Positions 26,726-36,199 of a DNA stretch of 64,000 bases are shown piece by piece. A model generated the notes under the pieces. That model was not told the DNA's origin. It did no database searches and saw only the letters and a program-made list of their open reading frames with translations. The stretch is from Edaphovirga cremea. Lineage in GTDB: Bacteria; Pseudomonadota; Gammaproteobacteria; Enterobacterales; Enterobacteriaceae. The translations under genes and the position numbers were made by a program. The stretch spans positions 248,001 through 312,000 of the forward strand of contig NZ_QOVA01000002.1 of the NCBI RefSeq assembly GCF_003332275.1, read 5' to 3'. Numbering within the stretch: position 1 is the stretch's first letter; the number at the start of each line of letters is the position of its first letter.

Positions 26726-29392
26726 TTAGCTTTGACTTTGAAATACAGAAGTCAACTCAGAAATCTTTTGAGTAAATCCATCATCTCCTCTGTTCATTAT
26801 CGTCCCCCACAATGCAAAGCTAACTGCTGATCGAGGGAGGTTCCAGGGACGGTCATAAGCTTTCGCAGGAAATTTTCCGCTACGCACTGAAGTCAGCCGA
26901 TCACCGGTACGTTTGATTAACGCTACGGCTGCCTGCTGTGCTGATACTGGATACTTTTGCTTATAATCGCTTGCTGACATTGCGCCAAGATAGGCCAGAT
27001 GGAATGTTTGAGCTACGGGAAGTTCATTCACTAACTCACGAGTCAAGTCAGCAACATCCTCTGTATTTCCTGGTTCAGGCCACCCACGCTCTTGTGCAAG
27101 ATGGTTGAGATATTCTGCAACTTCACCACGCGCAATTTCAAAAGCTAACGGCTGAATGTCATTGCGCCAAGAAGCAGGGATATTTCCGTTAAGAGAGCGA
27201 AGATGTTCAACAAAAGAGGCGCACGCTTGAGACAAGAGCCATCTGACGCGACCAAATCGCCAAGACTCCAATCTTCCATCATTGATGACAAATGCATCAA
27301 GATTTGTCTCTGGATGCACAGCCACAAGGCCTGTTTTTAATAAATCGAATAAAACTCGTCTGTTACTAACAGCAGGAGCAAACGGCGTACTGTATTCATC
27401 TATCGGTGGCAATTCAACTGCTCCAGGCTCTGCATTCGCACATCGGAAAAGAGCTAATAGGGCTACAGCAGCACGAAGTGATACATCCGCAGGCTCAATA
27501 ATTTTGTTCACAAGTGTTGGATAATCTTGCAACTCTTGAAGAATTATCCGCCTTTTAATGGCTTCTTTGTTCTCGCATCTTTGCTGGGCAAGACTCAGTT
27601 CATCCATCAGACGTTGCTTCTTATCAACATCAATACCATCGAAACTAGAAATATGTTGTTCTAGTTGCTTAAGCAAAGGGGAATCAGAATGACTTGTGCA
27701 TAGCAAAAGTGTGTTGAAAATTGCTGAGTAATGAGTTGGATTGAGCGCAATAACCTTTTTATATGCGGAGATTGCTTCGGCTTTACGTTTTGTCCATTGT
27801 GATGCTAGCCCGAGATAAAACTGAACATTAGAACGTTCATCTCCATCTGAAATCCCTGCCATCAACTGATAGAGCTCATTGCTAATCCGAAATTTAGTGA
27901 GTACTTCCGCTAATTCTTCAACAAGATCGTAAGCCGTAGGGGGAGCTAATGCGTGTTGTTTCAATTGTTTTATAACACCACTTGCGAATTTACGGGCGTA
28001 CTCAGCATCGTTTCCAACAGCTTCAAGGCTTAGCCAGCGATAAGGTAGGTCCTTCTTATTTTGGTGAGCAAACCATTCGGACATGAACCAGAACTTTCCA
28101 ACTTTGGCCCAATTAGGGCGAGCAAGATGTGACTGGATAACCACATGCAGCGCGAGGAGCTGTCCTCCAAACTCCTCAGGGCAATCGGTAACATCGCCTA
28201 AGAGTTCAGCAAGATATAGCCAAAAGTCTTCGTTAAATTCAGGGGATTCAGTTTCCTCGTATTCTTCGTCAAGAAGAGCGGTCACAAACACTGCGCGAAA
28301 ATAGCGCTGCGTTTGATGCTGTGTGGTGTAGATAAGAATATCTTTAAAATGTGCCAGGCTGTCATGTGACCAACAACTTTCGTAGGTGCCCCAGTCATCC
28401 CCTTTTACAGGATAAAGATCATTATCAAGTTCCGACACACTGATTGAGACCCCACTCTTTTGTGATCCTAGTGCACTCAGAAATTTATCTGCTATTTCAG
28501 CAACTTGATCTACCGATGTTGTGCAAGCTAGTGCCAGAGCCAAGCGACTTGCAGTTATGCGGTTACCCGTTGAGATTAATGTACTTCTTTCTAAGCGTTC
28601 TAAAGCTGATATGGGATCCGTATTTCCGGCTCTAATATCTATATCACAGCGAGCAAGTTCGATTTCCCAAAGCATCTCTTCAGAAGGCGAATTACATCGC
28701 CGCTCCCGTGTTTCAAGCTGCTCAAGGCAGTTTAGTGCTTCATCAAACTGTCCTATTTTAGTAGCAACGCCTGCCAATAACCAAATATACTGGGGGAGTG
28801 GTGCCGTATGTTCTTTGGCATGTAACAATATGTATTGGTTATCTATTGGTGCATGCGTACGTTGCATACTTTTAAGCACAGCCAACCGAAGTTGTTGGCA
28901 ATTAGGATGAAGAGTAAGTAAATGTTCCAGCTCCTGAAGACGTTGATTTGGGTTGCAAAGATCATCAGGCCACATAAATTGAAACCGGGCAAAGACAGCA
29001 ATTAAAGGTACCTGACTTCCTGCAACCACAGCCTGCAACCTAGGCCAAATCTCAACGAGATTATCTTTCTGATGCTCACAATCGCGATCTACGCTGATTA
29101 GCTTGCTTAATAAGCCGATCCCATCAGCATCGAGAGCTTTACCTAACGCCATGAGCCGCTTTTTAGCTTCATCTAAGCGATTAGTCATCCATTCGCAGTA
29201 GGCTATTTTGGCCGCGATCCTCGGGGCTACTGAATCAAGTTGTTGATAGCCCTGAAGAGCTTCAACATAGTGACGCTGACTTAGATGGAAATCGGCACTG
29301 CATTCTGGGGCTGCGTCAGGTTCCGATTGAATGCCTTCGAAAAGCAGAGCGGATAGCGAATAAGGTGATGCGAACTCCGTGTTATTAACCAA
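26726..29392 (-). CDS. 888-residue helical-repeat (TPR-like) protein beside Gabija
   Basis: Function not recognised. The protein is almost wholly helical with TPR-like units, clearest at SQRHYVEALQGYQQLDSVAPRIAAKIAYCEWMT (about 40-70), KIGQFDEALNCLEQLE (about 210) and FYLGLASQWTKRKAEAISAYKKVIALNPTHYSAIFNTLLL (about 535-575). No nuclease, NTPase or membrane motif was found. The start is a TTG with GGAG 8 nt upstream; no ATG fits as well. It lies 158 bp downstream of gajB on the same strand, so it may be read from the same transcript. Large repeat proteins next to defence genes can be scaffolds or sensors; a link to Gabija is inference from position. Confidence 0.75.
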   Translation of the reverse strand: MVNNTEFASPYSLSALLFEGIQSEPDAAPECSADFHLSQRHYVEALQGYQQLDSVAPRIAAKIAYCEWMTNRLDEAKKRLMALGKALDADGIGLLSKLISVDRDCEHQKDNLVEIWPRLQAVVAGSQVPLIAVFARFQFMWPDDLCNPNQRLQELEHLLTLHPNCQQLRLAVLKSMQRTHAPIDNQYILLHAKEHTAPLPQYIWLLAGVATKIGQFDEALNCLEQLETRERRCNSPSEEMLWEIELARCDIDIRAGNTDPISALERLERSTLISTGNRITASRLALALACTTSVDQVAEIADKFLSALGSQKSGVSISVSELDNDLYPVKGDDWGTYESCWSHDSLAHFKDILIYTTQHQTQRYFRAVFVTALLDEEYEETESPEFNEDFWLYLAELLGDVTDCPEEFGGQLLALHVVIQSHLARPNWAKVGKFWFMSEWFAHQNKKDLPYRWLSLEAVGNDAEYARKFASGVIKQLKQHALAPPTAYDLVEELAEVLTKFRISNELYQLMAGISDGDERSNVQFYLGLASQWTKRKAEAISAYKKVIALNPTHYSAIFNTLLLCTSHSDSPLLKQLEQHISSFDGIDVDKKQRLMDELSLAQQRCENKEAIKRRIILQELQDYPTLVNKIIEPADVSLRAAVALLALFRCANAEPGAVELPPIDEYSTPFAPAVSNRRVLFDLLKTGLVAVHPETNLDAFVINDGRLESWRFGRVRWLLSQACASFVEHLRSLNGNIPASWRNDIQPLAFEIARGEVAEYLNHLAQERGWPEPGNTEDVADLTRELVNELPVAQTFHLAYLGAMSASDYKQKYPVSAQQAAVALIKRTGDRLTSVRSGKFPAKAYDRPWNLPRSAVSFALWGTIMNRGDDGFTQKISELTSVFQSQS

Positions 29393-29550
29393 AGCAAGTT
29401 CTCCGGGCTATATATCATACCTGCTGCAGTTGGCTGCAACACATTGCTCAATAATAAACCACACTGGTTTTAACTCCAGAACTTTTAATCCTCTTTGGAC
29501 CAAGTAGCCCATACTAGCCTCCTCTGGACAGGCACAGGGATTGGATTCGG

Positions 29551-30969
29551 TTAGCGAGCCATCAATATGGGAGTCAACGAGCAGACAACCAGCTTCTTCG
29601 AGCCACGCGTGAAAGCTACGTAGAGATGCCGGGCATCCATCTCTTCAGGGGCGGTTATGACGGCCACCTCCGCTTCCAGTCCCTTCAGCAACAGGGTGCT
29701 GCCAATCGCACGGCGCGCAAGGGGCCGGCTTTCGTGGCGGTTTCGTTCGCGCTCCCGCACCGTGGCATCGGCAAAACTGCAGTTGCCTCCTCCAGCCATT
29801 TGCATCGCGCGCAGACAGCAATACAAAACATCCGGACGATAGACCCGGGCATTGTTTTGCCTGGTCAACGCGCGTAGAGCCTCGGCGGCCAAGGGGAAGC
29901 TTGGGGCATTCGTGAAAGCGAGTAGTGCGGCTTCTGCCTCAGTAGCAGGATTGTGTGCAGTCCCCCGGCTTAAGCTCCCCAATCGGTGTTGCAATGCAGC
30001 TACACCGACCTGCGTCATCACCTCCGCGGCAAACTCCATCAGACGAGTCAGTGCGTCGGCAGCCTGCAGGTTAAATGTCGTTCCAAACAGCGTTAGGTCG
30101 GCAAGGTCGACGGGCTCTACCGCAGTCGCTCCCGGTGTCTGACTGGCCATTTGCCGGCGGCCACGAGGATTGCGACTGTCGCCAATCACCAGCACGTCTC
30201 CCTCCCGCGTAACAGCCTGTGTTAACGCAGCGATGAGCCGTTGCTTAATGGCAGTAGCCGGCTGCAACTCGACCCAGACGACTTCGGCCGGCGCCTGGCG
30301 CAAATCAATGCCACCTCCTGCCAGGAGTATTCGCCGACACTCCAGAAGCCACTGACCAAATTCGGGCTTGCCTGCGTTCGTCCAGCGCCAGGGCTGATTC
30401 AGCTCGCCGATAGCAGGAAAATGCGGAAGCACGTGGGTATTCCAGCCCACCAGTTGATTACCGCGAAAGCCGAAGATAGCCTGCATCGGGTCGCCAAGAA
30501 CGCAGGTGGGAAGTACCACGGAAAGTGCTGTCACCAGATCGTGCTGCACTAGATTGCAGTCCTGATACTCATCGACAATCAGATGGGCATAACTTGCTGC
30601 GAGGACCTCATTGAGGTGTCCGCTTTGGAGTAAATGCCTGGCAGCCAGGCGTATTGCCGGGTAGTCGGCTCCGGGATTCCGGAGTAGGAGGACCGCAGCG
30701 GCAACAGTACTTCGCTGCGGAAACATCGCCACCAGCCGCATGGAAAAACCATCAATTGTGGCAATGTGGTAAGCCGAAGCGGGCACTCCGGCTTTTTGCA
30801 TGCGCAGACGCAGTGTTGTGACACCAGCGTTGGTATGAGTGAGGATGAGTACCGGCGTTGTTCCGGTATGCTGGGTCAGCGTATCGGCGATAAGTTGCGT
30901 CTTGCCACACCCCGCTGGGGCCGTGATCGCGCCGCGGCGAAAAGCAAATAAATTGTACTCAGGCGGCAT
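29551..30969 (-). CDS. gajB: GajB-like UvrD/PcrA-type helicase of a Gabija system
   Basis: A 472-residue superfamily 1 helicase. Walker A is ITAPAGCGKTQLIADTL near 18-34, followed by LTHTNAGVTTLRLRM; Walker B is LIVDEYQDC near 130; the QxxR-like GDPMQAIFGFRG follows; motif VI is ARHLYVAFTRGSKKLVV at the C-terminus. In Gabija, GajB acts with the nuclease GajA against phage. The start ATG 30969 (MPPEYNLF) lies 11 bases inside the end of gajA, so the two are translationally linked. An earlier in-frame start at 31062 would overlap gajA by over 100 bases and adds sequence foreign to the family. gajB looks intact although gajA has a nonsense codon. Confidence 0.87.
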   Translation of the reverse strand: MPPEYNLFAFRRGAITAPAGCGKTQLIADTLTQHTGTTPVLILTHTNAGVTTLRLRMQKAGVPASAYHIATIDGFSMRLVAMFPQRSTVAAAVLLLRNPGADYPAIRLAARHLLQSGHLNEVLAASYAHLIVDEYQDCNLVQHDLVTALSVVLPTCVLGDPMQAIFGFRGNQLVGWNTHVLPHFPAIGELNQPWRWTNAGKPEFGQWLLECRRILLAGGGIDLRQAPAEVVWVELQPATAIKQRLIAALTQAVTREGDVLVIGDSRNPRGRRQMASQTPGATAVEPVDLADLTLFGTTFNLQAADALTRLMEFAAEVMTQVGVAALQHRLGSLSRGTAHNPATEAEAALLAFTNAPSFPLAAEALRALTRQNNARVYRPDVLYCCLRAMQMAGGGNCSFADATVRERERNRHESRPLARRAIGSTLLLKGLEAEVAVITAPEEMDARHLYVAFTRGSKKLVVCSLTPILMAR

Positions 30970-32695
30970 GGGCCCATCCGTAAAGCCGATCAATAAGTGC
31001 GTGAAACACAGCATCTGTGGCTGGCATGTGCGGACCCAGAATATCGCGGGCCACATCCTCATATTTGGTGACTGATTTAAACCAGCCGTTTCGGCGATTA
31101 CGCGCGGCCATCCCCAGCAACTGCCGCGTTTCGATAGGATACGGCATGCCGATCAATTCTCGCTGTTGCCGGATGTGGGCGAGTGTCAGTTGACCGTTTG
31201 ACTGTGCCTGAATATGCGCAGCCACTAGCTCTTCGTCCATAAGGTCGATGGCCCGCTGAAGTAAGGCATCAACGCCGGCATCCGGCAGGCTCAGAAACAG
31301 CTCGTCCTCCAGAGCACGTCCGTTTCGCCAGGTGATATACTCTCCACCTGCATCCACGTATGCCTGTACGGTCGCCGCGGTGGGCGGCTTATCCGCATCA
31401 ACCATGACCAGCACCCGGTAGCCAAGCCGGCGCAATGCGAGCCCGCGAACAAAACACCGGTCCGGCTCTCCGCCGCCGACATTCACAAACGCAGTCCCTG
31501 CGGCCAGCATTGACTGTCCGTTTATGTTCGTCCAGAAATGGTCCAAGCCACGGATCAGGCCGACTTCACTGGCGCCTTCGCAGACAATGACGCTACGGGC
31601 GAGAAACGCTTCCGGATCAGCCCTGACGGTGCTTTGAATATCATCAGCGACACCTACCTGAAGAACCAGATGCGGAGCCCCCGGAGTCTTGCGTACCACG
31701 AAGAGCTGATTGCCGTTGAGCTCGCGGACAGCGACCGGGGAATGGGTGGTCAGAAAAACCTGAAGGGGTGAGGGATTTTCCTTCGCACCAAGAGAATTCA
31801 GCAGTCGGGTTAGGCGATGCCGCTCCAGGCCATACTCCACTTCGTCGACCAGAGCGACAGACGCATGCTGCGCTGCTGCACGTTGCATACCTGCGACCAG
31901 TAGACGGGATGAGCCTGTTCCCAGTGAGCGTAAGGGCACCCCTGTAGCATCGTGTAGCGCGATGGCACCGTCTCCGATGGATACTGCGTGCGCGTCCAGC
32001 AATACCTGGGTGCCGCCACCCACTGGCACGCCAAGTTCATTGGCTTTCTGGGTCACGATTTGCAGTGTTGCAGCCAGCTGAACACCAGCTTGACCTCCGA
32101 AACCGTTTCGGGCCTGGCGTGCCGCATTGGCCAGTTCGGCGCCCAGATCCGGACGCTCCTCAGTCAGCCGATTGAGTACCGAACCGCGTGTCCATGACAG
32201 GTTGGAACTAGCATAAGCCCCGAGCCGGGCAGGGGCTAACAGCAACCGATCCTTCCAGGCAATGTTGCGCTCCAGCCCTTGTGCCTGAGCGCGCTGTGAT
32301 ACCAGCGACCAGACAGGCTCCAGCTCGCTATCCACCATCAAACGTAAGCAAAGAACCGTTTCCGGACCCTGTTCAGGTTCTTCGGTGACCAACCCGTTTG
32401 CGCGGTTGAAGGCCTGTAAATAATTTCCGTACGAATCCAAGCGCATCAGGGCATCGGGCAATGAGCCAAGCGTCAGCGTGATGCTGATGGGCTGGGTGAC
32501 ATCCAGCCCATAAAAATCGGTATCGGCGAAACTGATATTGCGGCGGGCGCCAAGGCAAAGGTCAATCGCATCGAGAATCGTGGTCTTGCCGCTGTCTCCT
32601 GGGCCAATCAGGCAGTTGAGACCAGGTGAGGGTAGTCAGTTAAGTAAGCGTATTGTTCGGAAGTTCTGAATCTCAACTTTGCAAATTCTGACCAC
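30959..32695 (-). pseudogene. gajA: GajA-like OLD/TOPRIM nuclease with one in-frame TGA
   Basis: The reading frame begins at GTG 32695, with a perfect AAGGAG 7 nt upstream, and reads VVRICKVEIQNFRTIRLLN, then TGA (32638-32636, codon 20), then LPSPGLNCLIGPGDSGKTT with Walker A. The rest is open for 558 codons to the stop at 30959-30961. The family normally has W before LPSPG or similar, so TGG to TGA is the simplest change. With that codon read through, the protein would be 578 residues, the usual GajA length. TOPRIM motifs remain: VCEGASEVGLIRGLD near 345 and VMVDADKPP near 390; the ABC signature region is LGTGSSRLL. Restart at TTG 32461 would lose Walker A. Likely inactive unless the stop is suppressed or is a sequencing error. 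Confidence 0.85.
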
Positions 32696-33096
32696 GGACC
32701 TGCTCCTTAATTATTATTTTCCTCACTTGCGGCATGATCGCAAAAGACAGCCACAAAAGGGATATAACGTACCGAAATATATTACCCCTTCAATTAGCAA
32801 GGATCACCTACCATACTGTTTTATCTGCGCGTTTCCTGATCTACACCGCAAACCGGTGACATATGCGGGAAGCACCACTGCTGTCAGTCTTTTGCTCGTT
32901 AAGTGTACCGATATTGTCCACAGTGCATTATTCGTTTCATGGCAACGTCCCCCTCGTTTAAGGATAGCGTTGTTTCGACCCGTTGAACTCACAGCGAATT
33001 GCGGACATTGGACTTTCCAACCTTACAAGGTAATCTAGTTTGCAAGGTTAGCGACCTTGCACAGTCGCACTAATAAAAAGAACAGGAACAGTACAA
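32696..33096. other. Intergenic region between divergent gajA and trlF-like gene
   Basis: This region of 401 bases holds no gene that I can support. At 33042-33060 there is a hairpin GCAAGGT-TAGCG-ACCTTGC, 36 bases before the trlF-like start, possibly an operator or attenuator. A piece at 32977-33011 (CCGTTGAACTCACAGC ... GCGGACATTGG) belongs to a family of short dispersed sequences also seen near 53612 and 61405. Confidence 0.5.
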
Positions 33097-35850
33097 ATGA
33101 ACTGGATTGGTTCTCGGTGGTGGAAATTCGACTTCCACAATCACACTCCGACATCGGACGATTATGGGAAAGGCACTAACCAGGCCCAGTATAAGCAGAT
33201 CACTCATAAGGATTGGCTGCTCAACTACATGCGACAAGGCATCGATTGCGTCGCTGTAACGGATCATAATTCAGGCGCCTGGATTGATCCACTCAAGCAG
33301 GCACTCCAGGAGCTGGCATCTGAAGGTCATGCGGATTATCGACCGCTCTACCTATTCCCAGGCGTTGAGCTTACCGTTCAGGGGAATATCCATATTCTGG
33401 CCATTTTCGGCCAAGACAAGACTACCTCTGATATCGACTCACTGCTCGGTGCGGTCAGGTATCGCGCCACCAAAGGAAAGAGCGACGGCTGTTCTGAATG
33501 CTCTGCAGTTGAGGTGATTGACGAAATTGCCAGGTCTGGTGGGCTTGCAATACCTGCTCATGTCGATCAGGCAAGCGAACTTTTTACGGTCTGTACCGGC
33601 AATACACTGGAGCAGGTGCTTGACAACAAATGTGTATTTGCCATGGAGGTAACGGACCTTGCTCAGGCAAAACCGCAGCTCTACATCGGCAAGAATTTGA
33701 ATTGGGCTGAGGTTCTTGGAACCGATTCCCATCATCCGTCCGGTACCGGAGATCAACGCTACCCTGGTAGCCATTTCACCTGGGTAAAAATGTCGGAGCC
33801 ATCCTATGACGGATTACGGCTGGCGCTCATTGATGGGGCTCTTTCACTGAAGCGGTCGGACAACTTCACTGGTGACCCCAATACCCATGGACAACTCGCC
33901 ATCGAAAGTATCGTGGTTGACGATGCGAAGTACCTGGGTCGAGGGCAATCCTTATCCTGTCAATTTAACCCCTGGCTCAACACCATCATTGGTGGACGAG
34001 GCACTGGGAAATCGACTTCGTTGGAGTTCCTGCGGATTGCTCTCAAACGGAAGGGAGAAATCCCTAAGAGCCTTGAAAAGGAATTTACCAAATACAGTCA
34101 AACGTCGAAAGACCGCCAGGATGAAGGGCTGTTAAAAGATGCCACGAAAATTACCGTCGGTTTTCGAAAAGACGGTGGCCGTTTTCGAATCACCTGGTCT
34201 AACACCGACAACATATACGGCATAGAGGAAGAGACCGCTCCCGGAATCTGGAGCGCTTCCGAGGGAGACATAGCACAACGATTTCCTGTCAGGATTTACA
34301 GCCAGAAACAGATATTCGAACTGGCGAAGCATCCCCAGGCGCTCTTGCAGGTTGTCGATGATGCCCCGGCGGTCAATCATCGTGATTGGCAGCTTAAGTG
34401 GGAGGAATTGGTTTCCAAATATCTCTCGATTCGCGCCCAGAAGCGTGAAGTTCAGGCCGGACTTCAGGAGGAATCGGTAACCAAAGGTCAGCTTGAGGAC
34501 GTCAAACGCAAGCTCGATGTTTTTGAAAAGGCGGGCCACGCGGATGTCCTTAAGGCTTACCAGCTCAGACAGAATCAGAGTAAGGCTATGGACTCCTGGG
34601 GAAAGACCTGGGAAGGTTCCGCCGAACAGGTCCGGGATATTTCAGGAAGCCTGTTGCCACCAGAATTGGATTTACAACATTTCGACGTTGGGAATGCGGA
34701 TGACAAAGAACTCATCGATACCGCCGAGGGCATCCGTGCGACGTTTGAGAAGCTCCAGATAGAGATGAATTCAATCGCGCAGCGGATTGATGATGCGAAG
34801 AGCGCATGGAATCAAGCGCGGCCAGACCTGGGAATATCGAAAAAAATCACAACGGCGAACCAGGAATACACCGACCTCCTCGGTCAACTCAGCGCAGCAG
34901 ATGCGGGCGATCCATCTGCATATGGTGTTCTGGTTAAGCAGCGGCAAGATTTCGAAGATAAGCTCAAGGAATTCAACAAAAAGAGAGAAACTCTTGCGCA
35001 GCATCAGAAGAGCGCGGAAGAGTACTTGGTCAAGCTCCATGAGCATCGGGCCATGATAACTAAGCTTCGCGAGGACTTTCTCAAGGAGACCCTCGTCGGC
35101 AATTCATATGTAAAGATCAATGTCATTCCGTTTGGAAACAAGCTCACGGTTGAGGAAGAATTCCGTAACCTGATCGGCCGCAGCAGTGGCGGCTTTGACC
35201 GCGACATTGGGGTAGTTGACGGGGATGAGGGCTTGCTGGCTAATTTAACGCAAGACCAATCCAGAACTATGGATGATAAAATTGAGACATTGAAATCATC
35301 GCTACTTGCAATCCATGCAAACGATACTACCGCGGTGGCTTCCTCCAAAGATCGACGCTTTGTATCCCACATTCAGGGGCTAACTCCGGAACAGATAGAT
35401 CGAATTCAATGCTGGTTTCCAGGTGATTCTCTGGATATCAAATATAGCCTTAAGAACGGCGAGAGCTTCAAACCCGTAGAGCAAGGATCTCCGGGGCAAA
35501 AAACGGCTGCTCTCCTTGCATTTATCCTTTCATATGGCAATGAGCCTCTCGTACTTGATCAGCCTGAGGACGATCTTGACAACCACTTGATCTATGACCT
35601 GATCGTGACGCAATTGCGGGAGATCAAACAGAAACGGCAGGTTTTAGAGGTCACGCACAACGCCAACATCGTCGTGAATGGTGACGCGGAAAACGTCATT
35701 GCCCTTGATATTAGGTCTGGCCAAACCAGAATTGTGACGCAAGGGGGTCTTCAAGAGCCCTCCATACGCGATGAGATATGCCGAGTGATGGAGGGTGGTA
35801 GAGAGGCCTTTACCCAAAGATATAAACGAATCAATGCAGTAACCACATAA
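33097..35850 (+). CDS. TrlF-like PHP phosphoesterase fused to SMC-like ATPase
   Basis: A 917-residue fusion. Residues 1-270 form a PHP domain with H14-x-H16 (DFHNHTPTSD), D56-H (VTDHNSG), E90 (GVELT), H98 (NIHILAIFG), H162 (IPAHVDQ) and TDSHH near 208, i.e. a full set of metal ligands. An ABC/SMC-type ATPase follows with Walker A IIGGRGTGKSTS near 296, a coiled-coil middle (about 440-680) and, at the C-terminus, signature-like SPGQKTAALLAF near 800 and Walker B LVLDQPEDDLDN near 820. No part appears missing. This is the layout of TrlF family AAA-like ATPases, which occur in defence islands; the substrate is unknown to me. It is divergent from gajA and therefore has its own promoter. Confidence 0.85.
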   Translation: MNWIGSRWWKFDFHNHTPTSDDYGKGTNQAQYKQITHKDWLLNYMRQGIDCVAVTDHNSGAWIDPLKQALQELASEGHADYRPLYLFPGVELTVQGNIHILAIFGQDKTTSDIDSLLGAVRYRATKGKSDGCSECSAVEVIDEIARSGGLAIPAHVDQASELFTVCTGNTLEQVLDNKCVFAMEVTDLAQAKPQLYIGKNLNWAEVLGTDSHHPSGTGDQRYPGSHFTWVKMSEPSYDGLRLALIDGALSLKRSDNFTGDPNTHGQLAIESIVVDDAKYLGRGQSLSCQFNPWLNTIIGGRGTGKSTSLEFLRIALKRKGEIPKSLEKEFTKYSQTSKDRQDEGLLKDATKITVGFRKDGGRFRITWSNTDNIYGIEEETAPGIWSASEGDIAQRFPVRIYSQKQIFELAKHPQALLQVVDDAPAVNHRDWQLKWEELVSKYLSIRAQKREVQAGLQEESVTKGQLEDVKRKLDVFEKAGHADVLKAYQLRQNQSKAMDSWGKTWEGSAEQVRDISGSLLPPELDLQHFDVGNADDKELIDTAEGIRATFEKLQIEMNSIAQRIDDAKSAWNQARPDLGISKKITTANQEYTDLLGQLSAADAGDPSAYGVLVKQRQDFEDKLKEFNKKRETLAQHQKSAEEYLVKLHEHRAMITKLREDFLKETLVGNSYVKINVIPFGNKLTVEEEFRNLIGRSSGGFDRDIGVVDGDEGLLANLTQDQSRTMDDKIETLKSSLLAIHANDTTAVASSKDRRFVSHIQGLTPEQIDRIQCWFPGDSLDIKYSLKNGESFKPVEQGSPGQKTAALLAFILSYGNEPLVLDQPEDDLDNHLIYDLIVTQLREIKQKRQVLEVTHNANIVVNGDAENVIALDIRSGQTRIVTQGGLQEPSIRDEICRVMEGGREAFTQRYKRINAVTT

Positions 35851-35866
35851 AAAGGCGCTGCACTCG

Positions 35867-35897
35867 GACGGCAATTCCGCTGCGCGCAATTGCCGTC
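35867..35897 (+). terminator. Hairpin terminator after the trlF-like gene
   Basis: A perfect 10-bp stem GACGGCAATT / AATTGCCGTC with an 11-nt loop, 17 bases past the stop codon. There is no strong T-run. It is placed to end the trlF-like transcript. Confidence 0.6.
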
Positions 35898-35979
35898 GAT
35901 GTTTGGTCGTTAACTTCAGCTCCTGGCAGGAAGCGGACCGTCTGAAGAGCCGTGAGGTCTGCTACGAGCGAGGTATAGT

Positions 35980-36199
35980 CATTCGCACCCTGAGAATTAC
36001 ACTTTAAAGTGATTCAGGGTATGCGCTTACTGGTTACGAATATTGAGCGAGAATCATGTGATGATCGCCGCTTTTCTTTCGAGCCAGTAGGTGCTCCACG
36101 TTCGCTAACGAATACTCAGGGCATGCAGATAAACTGCTGGCTATATTTCTTTCGAAGAACGTGGAACGCATACCAATCCCCGATAAAAAGGAGTTGGTG
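35980..36199 (+). ncRNA. Candidate bridge-RNA region of the IS110-family element
   Basis: IS110-group elements encode a structured bridge RNA in the non-coding DNA upstream of the recombinase gene. Here about 210 non-coding bases precede the IS110-type start. They contain a strong nested hairpin: ACCCTGA (35987-35993) pairs with TCAGGGT (36014-36020) and encloses the 12-bp palindrome CACTTTAAAGTG (36000-36011). The guide loops cannot be identified without the exact element ends, so the call rests on position and structure. Confidence 0.4.
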
